From positions 1 through 37,500 of the forward strand of contig JAQGDQ010000826.1 in NCBI GenBank assembly GCA_030141605.1: a stretch of 37,500 nt of DNA, written 5' to 3'. This document shows, one piece after another, positions 10,410 through 23,700 of this stretch (position 1 is its first letter; every line of letters begins with the position of its first letter). The notes beneath the pieces were generated by a model. The model was not told the origin of the DNA and did not search any database. It saw only the letters and a program-made list of their open reading frames with translations. Made by a program: the position numbers and the translations under genes. This stretch comes from Tubiluchus corallicola (taxonomy: Eukaryota; Priapulida; Priapulimorpha; Priapulimorphida; Tubiluchidae).

Positions 10410-10595
10410 CTTAAAATTGCTGCTACCAAGCCATTCCTTGAGCTGATCAACAAGTTGGTCCATAACAAGTCCATCACAGTGTAACGACCCGCCGCCTTTC
10501 AAATACTCGATGAGATCCTGACCCACCTGTAAGCGCTTTTTTGTATCAGCTATTGCCAGAAGTGGCAAGAACTCTTCTAGATTATCGGCCGCCAT
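10410..10595 (-). CDS. CLASP-type protein, first coding exon (TOG1 start)
   Basis: Sixty-two codons from MAADNLEEFLPLL to SSNFK, followed by a GTAAGAC donor in phase 0. The stretch KKRLQVGQDLIEYL and the later LVDQLKEWLGSSNFK closely match the beginning of CLASP proteins, which read KRLQVGQ, then LVD, W and SSN-K in the same order. CLASPs bind microtubule plus ends through TOG domains, suppress catastrophe and act in spindles, cell cortex and axons. The start is chosen at 10595 because AAAGATGG is a strong Kozak context and matches the family start. The frame stays open to an upstream ATG at 10709, which would add 38 unfamiliar residues. Only the first helices of TOG1 are here; later exons must lie to the left, and I found none down to base 1. 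Confidence 0.85.
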
Positions 10596-10598
10596 CTT
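10588..10598 (-). promoter_or_regulatory. YY1-like motif overlapping the CLASP start codon
   Basis: The minus strand reads AAGATGGCGGC, which equals the YY1 consensus and contains the chosen ATG. YY1 sites of this type are common just downstream of animal transcription starts and often overlap the initiator codon. It supports a short 5' UTR here. It may also simply be a Kozak start followed by an Ala codon. Confidence 0.45.
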
Positions 10599-11525
10599 TG
10601 GAGAACAAGAGATTTTTTCTATGCTTGATGAAAATGGGAGAAGGGGGTCAGACACAACACACTTGCAGGCACTAACCAAGTCGCGTTCTGCAGTTAAATC
10701 ACAGCACAAAATTTAAGCACAAAACGGAAAACCATCTGCAACAACTTATCCAGAATTCTACAGAGAAATCTGCAAGAACAAAAAAAGTTTTGAGAAATTT
10801 ATCAACAGATACCTGTACTGTAAAATGTTTGGTGCCACAGTACTTGGATTAACTAATGTTAATGCTATTTCAAATAGAGGGCTGAAACAGTTAACCGACC
10901 GCTAACTGGGGTAACCATTTAGAAAATCACTAACCATTTAACTGTTACTTAGCTAAGTTTTCTACATATCCGTATTAATGAAATCTACCATCTTTTCTGA
11001 GTTGGCTTGCACAGTTAGCAATGTCCCGCTTACACAAAATTATACTATTTACAACATTGTTTCAATTAATTTCGTTACTTAGGAAGCGCCTAAGTCCTAA
11101 ACGGTAAATTGCGACACGTTCTTCACTTGCGTATTTTACAAGGATGCCGCCATGTTAGATTTGAACCGCACCACTTACTCGCGCAAGTCATGTGTATTTG
11201 ATTTTTTCTTATATGTATGACGTCATCGGAAACAGTTATCCAGCCGCAATTAATAATTGTTAATTAGTTAAAAAGCTTAACCATCTCAACTCTAATTTAA
11301 AACCCACACAATGCATTACAAGTTAAGCCACTATACAGAATCTAGATTATAATGCAAGACACTGTTGTGCAATAAACTAAATGGCAGTCAATGTAAGTCA
11401 TAAGTGTTTTAGCCAGTTTGCCATACTTTCCAATCAGAATGATAGAACAACAATAAAAATCAGCATTCAGCATATGCCGCAATATAGCTGAAGATGCAGC
11501 ACATCATCATAGCTTCATAATCTAC

Positions 11526-11690
11526 AGTCAAATCTCTTTATACCACAAAAAATGTTGACATTAAGGGAGTTTGGCATCATAAGGAGATGCATTAATTCAT
11601 GTCTATGCAAATTATATAGACATTTTGTTTTGACACAAAATATTGAAGCTAAAAGAGGCTGGCATTTTAAAGGTGGGGGTAATTAATTCG
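11526..11690. mobile_element. Possible pogo/Tigger-like remnant
   Basis: The sequence ACAGTCAAATCTCTTTATA next to a TA resembles the CAGTNNAACCTC terminus of pogo/Tigger DNA transposons, and is followed by repeated GGCAT..TAAGG-type words. No matching opposite end was found, so only a decayed fragment is claimed. Confidence 0.25.
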
Positions 11691-13873
11691 CGATTCATTA
11701 CCACATTTCAGAGTCTTAATGAATAACAAGATAAATGTGTATGTAGTTTTCAATTATAAAGTTTCAGTTCCGGATACACGTATATTTTTTGACGGGTAGT
11801 GAATACAGGAAAGCATCCAATATTTCCTCAAATTGACTTGTGGATTCAGGTTATAACCATTTGTAAGCTTCAGAGTTTTCATTTAGTTTGACATCTTAAA
11901 TGATCTTAGCTTAGTCGCTTACACACTTTAGGAGCTATTCAGCAAAATATGAAAGGGGAATAAATAAGTAACTCAATGAAAAGAAGATTTTGCTATGCTG
12001 AATTACAGCATCATCTTGCAATCATGACGGATAAGCTCACAATTTTACTGTAGCACACTGCTGAGTAGAATTATCATGACTAAGAAAGAAAAAAATTTAC
12101 TCACAATGTTCAAAGTGTATGTAAAAACAAAGTAAAAAGGTATTACCAGCTGATTCAGACTAGCCAAGTTGTACATACTGAGTATGAAATGCATACTGTA
12201 CCGTAACTGTAAGACTATGCACCATGCTCAATAATTCAGCAACCAGTAAATCAATGACAATATGAACATATCGGCTTTACTGCTTTAGGCAAATTTAACT
12301 TCTTAACTGACATGTTTTTTACTTATAGTTTAATAACACAAACTATATAAACTGCTGTAGCATAATTTTGTTACTTAATGGCCAGCAATTTCAGATTTGT
12401 CTCTCCTAAGACAGCTTACTTCCAAAATAGGGTTGCATTATTGTGATGTAATAGCCTATTCTCAATGTTCTGTATTATAAATTGTCAATTCTTTAGATAC
12501 AAACATGGACACTCTCATTCTCAACCAGATATATTTAAGCAGCTCTTACTAACATTACTTGCTATAGTATAACAACTAAAACTAGTAAGTAGTATTTAAC
12601 TCAAGCCAGCTCTCATAGTTAGCGGACTGATAATATACTTACTAAACTTGGAACTGGAAAAATACGTGCTTCCACCGTCCACTGACTAAACTTCAGCACA
12701 ACCGCAATCTATTGTTAAGCTTATGTTAACTGTAAAAAAGTGTATTATACCATTTTATACTCCTTCGTATGAGGTTCCGCCATGTTTGAAAATTTTTACT
12801 GCGAAAATGTTAGGCAGAGGCGTCTCCACCTGCAGTCAGAAATACGCAACTTTAGCAGGAGTTTATTACAGAACTATGCAAATACACCCTTCAAGTTTCA
12901 TTTTCCCATAATTCACTTATAAATGTAAAAAAATTGACCTTATTCAAATTTATTTATTACCTACAATAATGACACAGATCAATTTTTAGTGACAATGAAT
13001 AAAAACCCTACATTCTGTTGTTGATACTCTGTTCTAGAACTGTGACTAGTGATTTTATAGTTCTGTGTAATTAATAATACATTACATTAGTGAATTGAAA
13101 TTCAACTGAATTGTGTTTTTCCCTTGCATTCTTATCTAATGTGCTTCTGTTTTCTACAATTTTTCAGTGTGATATCCTTTTTATGTTAATAATGATAAAA
13201 AATACCCAAAAAGTAGTTCAAAAGTTTAATAGTAACTTCAGTTTCTTTGTCTTTTCAAGTTCATCTGAACTGAAGAACTACAGTGGTAGTTCAAAACGTC
13301 AGACTCTTTCTTTCTTTTTTCATGTTTTTTAATTATGGGATTTTAGTCGTTGATCTTCAATAATATTATTATTGCTTACAACTTAACAAGATGTTCTACT
13401 TTGCGATTATATTTTGTGGCACTTGATTTAATAGTTTCCAAAAATTCGATTTCTGTACTAGAAAGTTTAGCAAAGCAATACTGTCAGCACGGATTCATGA
13501 TAATTATTGACATGTGTTACGTTCGTTTACCAATGTTCACGTATCTTAACAAATGTGCATGCTCAGGTGTTTGTCTTCAAATAGGTTTTAATCCTGGCCA
13601 CAACTATGTACATTATAAGTACTCCCCGACGTTACATGCTGTAGATTTGCTTGCAGTGTGAACTGCATTCTTCATGTTGCTTACCAGGTTATCGATACTC
13701 TTTCTGTATGGTATTTTGTATAATGTGTACTCAAAGATAATATGTTAAAAAAATATATATTATGTTATAATGTTGTATGTTATATAAAATATATCATATT
13801 AAAAATCTAACCTAACAGAGTAAAAGGATAAATTAATAACAAAAATTATCCAGTGTAGCAAAAATAAATATAA

Positions 13874-13879
13874 TTTATT
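13874..13879 (-). terminator. Candidate poly(A) signal for the CUB gene
   Basis: This is the first AATAAA I found on the minus strand downstream of the stop codon, about 730 nt away. The region is very AT-rich, so the motif could occur by chance. Confidence 0.25.
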
Positions 13880-14605
13880 TGGATGAATAATTTGCATTAT
13901 AACACTAGATACATTGTTAACAGGTTACATAAAATCTGTAAAAATGTGTATGTTTACATTTTTTGTATAAATGTATTAATGCACAAAACACAAGTAAGCT
14001 TTGATTAAACATGTCTACAACTACAATTATATCTTATGGAAAATAAAAAAATAATAAAAAAAATTCCTTTTCACACTTTTCAGTAAGCTGCATAACTTTG
14101 AAGACATACAGCTTACTAGTAAAGCAATATTTGTGTATGTTGCAATACTAGCATACATAAATGCTAGTAATGTAGTTAGGATATGCAAAAATTAACAAAA
14201 ATTGAGTTTGAAAGTTTGCAGAAAAATCACAGTGAATTACCTGTTCATCATTTAGCAACTTTCTCGCAAGATTCGCATGATTCTGCAAGCACATCAGCTT
14301 TAGTTTATAAACTATAATTTAAAAATCACCTAGTCTTTAAAAGATTTATGTAAAGAAATATAACATGATTATACAGAAATATATAATTCCCATTATTATC
14401 TTACATTTTTTGCTTCAAATACAACAAATGCTAGTATGTAGATAGGATTTGAAAACTATCATTAATACCGTTATAGAAACATGATCACGCAATCTACAAA
14501 TGCACTTTAACTAGCACTGCAGACAGGCATCTGTAATATTCCTTACTTCGTAAAAGCAGTTCAACTTTCTCAAAATGGCCAAACATCAACAACTGAGAAG
14601 CGCGG

Positions 14606-14713
14606 TTAGCTGTCGAACACCGCCCGGAATCCCGTGCCGGTGTTGCCGGCTGTTGACATGAATCGGAGGAACAATTTACTTGTCGAGCTCGTTATGTCTG
14701 CCGGTGTACCTCG
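14606..14713 (-). CDS. CUB domain F, last coding exon with stop
   Basis: A 36-codon exon after CTTTGCAG, encoding RGTPADITSSTSKLFLRFMS, then GTGFRAVFDS and TAA at 14608-14606. The protein ends directly after the last CUB strand, with no tail, anchor or cytoplasmic part. The acidic residue normally found in the FxTD loop is replaced (FMSTAG). Confidence 0.88.
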   Translation of the reverse strand, partial: RGTPADITSSTSKLFLRFMSTAGNTGTGFRAVFDS

Positions 14714-17700
14714 CTGCAAAGAAGTAGAAATTAAAAGTCATTGATCATCAGATATCATCATCATAATTATCACCATTCGCTGATGATTAATAAAAACTAG
14801 GTACAGTAAAAATCAATGAGCAACATAACACTTACATTTCCACAATAACGGCCTACGAGCGGAGAACTGAGATCGGGACCGTCGCGTACCTCCACGTAAT
14901 CATTTGAGCAGTCATCATGCAGATCAAAATCAGTGAAGCTATCAATAAAATGACAAAATTTTACCATTATTATTTAACACTATAATTTTACAATAATATA
15001 ATCTTACTATTATGCTTTAGGGATGTCAACAATAACGATACACATCGTGCATTTTGTCGTTATCGTATCTGTATTATTCTAGGAGTATCACTATCATATC
15101 AAATTTTGCACACATCGTTGTTTAAAGCTTTTTTTTTATAGAACTGCTCCAATCTTCTTTTCTATTTATTTACAGTAATTACGCGAAAGAAGCGGATAAA
15201 AAGAATTATTTAAAACTATAAGCTTGTCATATGCTGAATCATTTTCTTGTACTTTCACCTGTCAATATGGGCTATCTTCATACTGAATCATACTGACAGC
15301 GTATAAAGACCCTTTCACACACTTTGATAATGATGCGCAGATGTCAAACACACTGTACCATATTTTAGTGTCACTTTTCCAGTCATGTACAGCTCGCATA
15401 GATAAATGTTTTAATCGCAGTACGATGTTTATCTGTCGCAGCTTACTTATTTCTGAATCATTATGGTAAACAAACTTGTGTTTCATAACTAGCAGCCATT
15501 TACGTATACAGCAATGAAAGCACTTCCCACCCGTATTTATATTTGTATATATTGTAATATTGTAATTTTTTTCGTAATTAATTCTAGTGGCCTACCATAA
15601 GCTAGCTTCTTAGATCTCTAGCACAGAATTCATGAATTGTATCATATTTTTGTATTAACAAAAACTGATTATCGATGCACATGTAATGTATATGTATATG
15701 TTTATTACGAAATAAGTCTATTAAAAATAACTCTTAATGATACTTTTTCTGTACTTGCATAAATTGCCTAACTTCAGTATAGTTTTTGTCAAAATAATTT
15801 ACAGTGTCGCATCGTCTCAAAAATAGTTTGTTATCGTATCTTTGGAAAAAAGTATTGTATCTTATATCGTAGTCGTATCACCGAATTTGTATCGTCTAAC
15901 ATCCATACTATGTTTTTCTTACACGTATTTCGGACAGCCATCACTAAATGTTCATAGTCTTAATGTACTAATTTCAATTACTAATGAAATGAAATGATTA
16001 CAGCATGATTAATATAATCAGTTCTCAACTGTCTTGCAAAACCACTCAGCAAGTTCTTAAGTTCCGCGGCCATATCATAGTTAATATCACAAGAAATTAA
16101 GAAAAAACTGAACCTATAGCCTTTACACGGTACATCAATAATACATATATATATATAATCAAAGATGTTTCGGCAAGTTAACGAAGCATTTTTCTTCATT
16201 GTTAAAATATTAATTAATTAATTAATAAGCAATCGTTAACCCTTTCATACCCGTTGTATCCCGTGGGATACGAGAATATTTTCTGCCTTTAAAATTAATA
16301 AAATTTTAAAACTGACAGTTATTTGATCTGTTAATAGTTATTTTGATTTAAGCCAATAACAACAGACTAAAAATGGTGATAAAATGGCAAACTAAAAAAT
16401 CTACATAGCATAAAAAACTGCGCAAGGTACAGTACTTCAGAGACGACTTTGTACAGATCAACATAGCGTGCATACTAAATGTCTTAAATACTTTAAAAAA
16501 TTATCAGCAGTTTCAAAATGAAGCACATTTTATGCTTTTGTTGTGTTTTTAAAAAAGTTTTTCTTCTTAAAAAAATAATTTGGGACTAATTTCAGTCTGT
16601 TAAACAAGCAGAGAGGCTTGTATAAAACTTACATAATGGTGGAATCATTAGACTTGAAAAAATACAGGTGTAATGTAGGCTAACCTGAGTCGCACGACTC
16701 TGCTAGTCGGAACGCGTATGTTCCAGTCACAGATGGCGCTTCTGGTGTAGTTACCTGGAAAACCTGGACTCGTTAGACTTCCAGTCACAGCAGTAAGATT
16801 ACCTCCACAACCTGTGCGAACCAAAAACAGTCAGTAGAAATTTCACTCAAGCTGACATGATTAAGCAATTGTACAGCTTTGTATAATATACACAGGCTAT
16901 TTTACAAAGGATCCCTTAAACAGAAAAAATCAATTACGTGTACGCTAACTTCTACAGGACGAAAATAAGTTGGAGGTCCTAGATTACTATGAACTTCGGG
17001 AACCATTTGAACTACATGAACAACTGCAACAAGCCACTGTCTGTAGCTGTAATTAACAAGTTTAGATGTAGATTAGCTGTAGATAACAGGTTTACTCATC
17101 ACAGCATAGTCAAAGCGGCAAAAAGATAATTTTTTAACGAGAAAGCGTACAGCAACCATATATTGCCAAGACAAACGGAAAACACATTTTTAAAAAATGC
17201 TTCATAAAAAAGCTGCTTCGTTCATATCATTTTTTAAATATGTATGACGTATGACTCATGTAGTAACTAACGTTTAACTACAGACTGTATTGATAGCCAT
17301 ATATTAGCTATAATTTTCCATGTTAGGGTTAGGGATTTTCCATTTTCCATGTTCCAAATACATTAACAACTTCCAGAATACGCAAACCATTCCAGAATAA
17401 CAGATTTACCTTTTCTCCAAATCCTATCGTTAATTCCAGAACAAGCAATCTAAAACAAATTAGGACAAATACCCACTATGGAACGAACTCTGTAATCAAA
17501 CAAGCAATTCTACTTTGGAATTCTCTACCATTACAGGTTAAACAAATCTACTCCCTATCAGCATTTAAAACAAAATTAAAATCACTAATATTAACCAGAT
17601 ATGAAATACCATCACACCAGTACGACAACATACACACTAATTCAGAATTCATATATCCACGGCCATATTAATTAAATCATAGTTTTTTTCATTTTTTGTG

Positions 17701-20700
17701 CATAGTTGTAAATACGTTTGATTTTATTCGTCGTTACTTTCCATTACAGCACAGTAGTTTAGATTGCACCGACGCATTTGCCTTTAGCAGTGTAAGTTTT
17801 TATTAACTAACACTGATTGATCATCTCTGTAAAGTTTTTATCAGTAATTATCAATGTATTTTAAGGGCAAATAAAGATTATTATATATTATATATTGTGA
17901 TGCCGTCTATGATAGCGAGGATTCATAATTAACTAAGGAAAATTATAAAAAAAGAAAAGAAAGAAAAACAGTAAAATGAAACACTTAGCAACAGTTTAAA
18001 GCTGACACTTACGCGTTGAGTCGAAATGCAAACCAAGGGGTTAAACCAAAAATTACTGAATCACGAGTGACTTAATAACCAAGAAGAGAAAAGCAAAATG
18101 AAACCGAAGCCGAACATGGCCGAGAACGCACTGCCCTCGAATCTACGAGAACAGGTTGCACGCTCGAGAAAATTGGTCTAGAAAATTGAGCTCTGATTGG
18201 CCCACACAATTTTACATTCAATGCACTACATTTTCACGAAGCCCGTGACGGTTTAATCCTGCGACCCGCCACAATATATATACGTTTTTCTGAAAGCTGA
18301 AGAATATATTTGCTATGTGTGTACTTGCAAAGCTAAAACATCCCGAAGTTGGTAGTTAAGCTCTGTTAGTTATTCAGATATCCTCACACATCTTGAACCT
18401 CAATTTCATGAGGAATACTTTGATACCGAGTTCATTGTCCTAGTCATTTAGAATCTGAGAGAATCTACAATGATGTTAAACTGCAGGCTGCACACTGAAA
18501 AACACGACCTTGAGAAAAATCACTGCTAAAGTTCACTGCTAAAGTTAGCCATAGTTTTTTGTCACATTTCTACAAAACACTTAGCAACCGTACGAACGCG
18601 TGGTTGCTATGGACTTTGCAAGAGCAGATTGAAGTTAAACTTAAATCCCATAGACGGCTCTTCCAAGCGAAAACCTGGGCTTGGCAACAGAAACAAACCG
18701 TGAGCAAAATTATTGCTCCTACGAGCCGCTATCAGAGTATGAAAATACGAGTTTTGACAAACGTAATACTTTACTAGTTTTTAGGCAGGAAAGCGGGTAA
18801 CGAGTTATTAATTGAATTTTTAGTATTTTCTAAACAACTTCCTGACGTTTTGATGCTAGAACATAAAAGTCCAAAAAACAAACCAGTTTTAACTACGCCG
18901 ACTTGTGAATGGTATTAGTTCCTTAAAACAGCATTCCTGCTAAAAACAGACGGAGGCAGAAAAAATTCATAGCACGTATGTGGTACATTAGATTAATAGA
19001 AATGAATACAAACCTTACTAAGTACACAGGCAAATGCAGACTTCAAAAACAAAGAATAGTTTATGTTGATTTCATCATACGCCATCAAAAATATCTAAGA
19101 AATCTAGATTAACAGACACAATGTACATAATATGTACAAATTATATGTGTAAATAACAAAACATACTTTATATAGTATAGTGAGTAAGTGTTCATTTATA
19201 AAATTTAACGTACAGTAATACATAGTACAAACAAATGGACGGACAGACAGAGAGAAAATGCAGTGAAAATGAAATTTTACATAAATAAAAAACTTTAACA
19301 AGAAATGAGAAACGAAAATAAAATGTTTAAAAGTATCAATCCATAATATGACAATCAGTTTACTCAAACGGATAATCAATCTCATTAGTTCAAAATCTGC
19401 ATATTTCAAGCAATAAGATGTTTTACAATACGTGCTGCGTACAAACAATGAAAGAGGAAGCTCTACATCAGAGGAGTGCAAACTATCTGACTAGCCGGAC
19501 CACATTAAACTTTCCCACAATTCCTGTGGGCCACAGGCAGTTTGATCAAGGAGCCAAGTACAGAAAGGCCTAATAACAATTTTTTTGCATCCGACCTGCG
19601 TACATCATTACTACTACACTCAAGAAACTATTTTAGAAGTTATTAAAATTTATATTACAAACCATATATTTCTACTTTCAGGACACATAGTGGTAATTTC
19701 ACTACAATGCATATTAGTAATGTGTATCACACAGTCTGTGTAGTACAGTGACATTAAGCTACAACCGTCTTGTAAGGGTTAATGGCATCCGATCTAGTAG
19801 AAAAAACTACCCGCACTATCTTTGGGATCGTGGCACGGACTTCAGCTGGATACACACAATTAATCGCCCGGGCCGCACTTTCATTAGGTTGACAAATCTC
19901 TTCGCGGGCTGCATAAACTCTCTCGGCGGGCCGCAAGTGGCCCGCGGGCCGCAATTTGCACACCCCTGCTCTACATTTATACATATTAGCAAATGCAAGA
20001 CTCGTGCAACAGATGACCAAGATGAAATATCAACATGCGCATCAGAAATGAATGTGACACAAACCTTGTGTTGACGATGTCCACATAATGTCAAAGCCTT
20101 GATGATGTACCGAGTAATCAGCATAAAAGTGTAACCACATATAATTGCTAGAGGAAACTATAGAGGGCGGTAAAATGTTACCACATAATAGAGCTAGCTG
20201 TGTGGCATTACCGTTAACACCATCGTGAACCTGTTACAATATAATGTTTTATCATTTTTCACATAAAACACTTTGAATATGTGAGTGAAAATGAGTGAGC
20301 GAAAATAGAGTGAGTGAAAATGAGTGAGTGAAAATACAGTGAGTGAAAATGAGTAAGTGAAAAAAAGTAAGCGAAAATTAGTGAGTGAAAATAAAGTGAG
20401 CGAAAATGAGTGAGCGAAAATAAAGTGAGCAAAAATGAGTGAGTGAAAACAAAGTGAGTAAAAATGAGTGAGTGAAAAAAGTGAGCGAAAATGAGTGAGT
20501 GAAAATAACGTGAGCGAAAATTAGTGAGCGAAAATAAAGTGAGCGAAAATGAGTGAGTGAAAATAAAGTGAGTGAAAATGAGGGAGTGAAAATAAAGTGA
20601 GTGAAAATGAGTGAGTGAAAATAACGTGAGCGAAAATTAGTGAGTGAAAATAAAGTGAGTGAAAATGAGGGAGTGAAAATAAAGTGAGTGAAAATGAGTG

Positions 20701-23700
20701 AGTGAAAATAAAGTGAGCGAAAATGAGTGAGTGAAAATAAAGTGAGTGAAAATGAGAGAGTGAAAATAAAGTGAGTGAAAATGAGGGAGTGAAAATAAAG
20801 TGAGCGAAAATGAGTGAGTGAAAATAAAGTGAGCGAAAATGAGTGAGCGAAAATAAAGTGAGCGAAAATGAGTGAGCGAAAATAAAGTGAGCGAAAATGA
20901 GTGAGTGAAAATAAAGTGAGCGAAAATGAGTGAGCGAAAATAAAGTGAGCGAAAATGAGTGAGTAAAAATAAAGTGAGTAAAAATAAATAAATGGTGTTG
21001 AAAGCAATTAATTAGCATAATAGAAGATTTCTCCCGAGTTTTCTTCCTCTACCTTAAAGCACAAAAACGCTTTTCCCAAATAAATCTTGAAAAATTCCTC
21101 TTGAAATTTTATATCACTTATGTGCTGTCTTACTGCACACAGAGTTTGTATTAGCAGTAACTCTTGTAAATTTAAACTTCTCTTGCAATGATCGTTAGCG
21201 GCAGCCATTTTAATGGTAAGTTGTTTAAAACAGGTTTAGATAACATTGTATATATTCTGCATTACCTACATGCCGTTTTGTTGTGCACAGAATTTTTATT
21301 AGCAGTAACGCGGTATAAAACTTGTAAATTTAGGCTAGTAACAGGACTCGAATTTGTCAGGACCACAGCTTCTAGCTAGTAACAGTAGTCGAATTTGTCA
21401 GGTCCACAGCTTCTAACTAGTAACAGGACTCGAATTTGTCAGGACCACAGCTTCTAGCTAGTAACAGTAGTCGAATTTGTCAGGACCGCAGCTTCTAGCT
21501 AGTAACAGTAGTCGAATTTGTCAGGTCCACAGCTTCTAGCTAGTAACAGGACTCGAATTTGTCAGGACCACAGCTCCTAAGCTAGTAACAGGACTCGAAT
21601 TTGTCAGGACCACAGCTCCTAGCTAGTAACAGGACTCGAATTTGTCAGGACCACAGCTTCTAGCTAGTAACAGGACTCGAATTTGTCAAGAACACAGCTT
21701 CTAGTTAGTAACAGGACTCGAATTTGTCAGGACCACAGCTTCTAGCTAGTAACAGGACTCGAATTTGTCAGGACCGCAGCTTCTAGCTAGTAACAGGACT
21801 CGAATTTGTCAGGTCCACAGCTTCTAGCTAGTAACAGGACTTGAATTTGTCAGGACCACAGCTTCTAGCTAGTAACAGGACTCGAATTTGTCAGGTCCAC
21901 AGCTTCTAGCTAGTAACAGTAGTCGAATTTGTCAGGACCACAGCTTCTAAGCTAGTAACAGGACTCGAATTTGTCAGGACCACAGCTCCTAACTAGTAAC
22001 AGGACTCGAATTTGTCAGGACCACAGCTTCTAGCTAGTAACAGGACTCGAATTTGTCAGGACCACAGCTCCTAGCTAGTAACAGGACTCGAATTTGTCAG
22101 GTCCACAGCTTCTAGCTAGTAACATGACTCTAATTTGTCAGGTCCACAGCTTCTAAGCTAGTAACAGGACTCGAATTTGTCAGGACCACAGCTCCTAACT
22201 AGTAACGGGACTCGAATTTGTCAGGACCACAGCTTCTAGCTAGTAACAGGACTCGAATTTGTCAGGACCACAGCTTCTAGCTAGTAACAGGACTCGAATT
22301 TGTCAGGTCCACAGCTTCTAGCTAGTAACAGTAGTCAAATTTGTCAGGACCACAGCTTCTAACTAGTAACAGGACTCGAATTTGTCAGGTCCACAGCTTC
22401 TAGCTAGTAACAAGACTCGAATTTGTCAGGACCACAGCTTCTAGCTAGTAACAGGACTCGAATTTGTCAGGTCCACAGCTTCTAGCTAGTAACAGTAGTC
22501 GAATTTGTCAGGACCACAGCTTCTAACTAGTAACAGGACTCGAATTTGTCAGGACCACAGCTCCTAGCTAGTAACATGACTCGAATTTGTAAGGACCGCA
22601 GCTTCTAGCTAGTAACATGACTCGAATTTGTCAGGACCACAGCTTCTAGCTAGTAACACGGCTCGATTTTGTCAGGACCACAGCTCCTAGCTAGTAACAG
22701 GACTCGAATTTGTCAGGACCACAGCTTCTAGCTAATAACAGGACTCGAATTTGTCAGGACCGCAGCTTCTAACTAGTAACAGGACTCGAATTTGTCAGGA
22801 CCACAGCTTCTAGCTAGTAACACAGCTCGATTTTGTCAGGACCACAGCTTCTAGTTAGTAACAGGACTCGAATTTGTCAGGACCGCAGCTTCTAGCTAGT
22901 AACAGGACTCGAATTTGTCAGGACCACAGCTTCTAGCTTTTTTCATAAACTATAGTTCACAAAAAAATCGACTCACTGGATAAGGCAGTAAGATCTTATC
23001 CTGAATTTTCCGTGCACCATACTAACTCTAGTGGGCTGTTCTAGTAACAGGACACCTCTGCTAGTTCACTGACTCGTCTTAGAAGTATACCTTTGATAAC
23101 CGAGCCTAGTTCCTGGTCTCACCATAAGCATCGACATTAACTAAACCCTGCCACTAAATACTGGATGCTGAATAGTAGAGTTACAAATTGTATGAAAACA
23201 CAAACCTCGAAATAATCATATCGACAATTTGAATGAACCTCTAGTGCAAAGGACGTAAAAAACACCGAAATTGTCCTGCCAGATGGCGCTGCAATCAGAA
23301 TCTCACAATCTAAGTTAGACGGATAAACACCGGGCCAGCCAGGACTGACTATTCTACCATTGTTACCCGTGTAGTTTCTATCACAAGCTAAAAATACAAA
23401 GAACGAATGTCAAAAAATGATTAAAACTCCTTTCAATTTCATTTCTGTACTCGCTTTATCTATTTTATTCTAGTATTTTATCTTTACTTTTCCCTGTTTT
23501 CCTGTAATTCTTTCACTTGTTAGTCAAGCAGTTTAACAAGAGTTACATGTAAGTATAATTAAGGTCACGTAACTCTGTGACTACAGCATACACTGTCTTC
23601 AGTCATTTTTGTTATTAGATATTCCTTTACTTCAAATTTGAATCTTACATTTATCTAAATAATATCATTATCGCCTTGCAATGGCACACGCTTTTTTCTA

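Larger units (their letters stand above)
10599..14605. other. Intergenic region between the CUB gene 3' end and the CLASP exon
   Basis: About 4 kb of AT-rich DNA without a convincing coding exon. It should include the CLASP promoter and 5' UTR (right of 10,600) and the CUB 3' UTR (left of 14,605). ORFs of 62-103 codons near 12,723-13,661 on the plus strand have low-complexity composition and no recognisable motif. Short ATGGCGG starts on the minus strand near 11,150 and 12,791 soon hit stops. A Tigger/pogo-like terminus lies near 11,526. Confidence 0.6.

Noticed and set aside
12723-13661. Plus-strand ORFs of 62, 73 and 103 codons in the intergenic region
   Set aside because: Low-complexity, AT-driven composition, no motif, no splice or family support.
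15262-16199. Minus-strand ORFs of 74 and 72 codons between CUB F exons
   Set aside because: The CUB exons on both sides join in phase without them, and the first lies within a putative transposon.
20378-21018. 165- and 209-codon ORFs (FSLTLFSLTHF repeats), resembling membrane proteins
   Set aside because: They lie wholly within the 29-bp array and their unit is pure repeat sequence.
22937-23205. Candidate second half of CUB E just downstream of the 23206 donor
   Set aside because: A loose LEQPTRVS-like stretch was seen, but frames are broken and phases do not fit; the clear exon is at 20230-20065.
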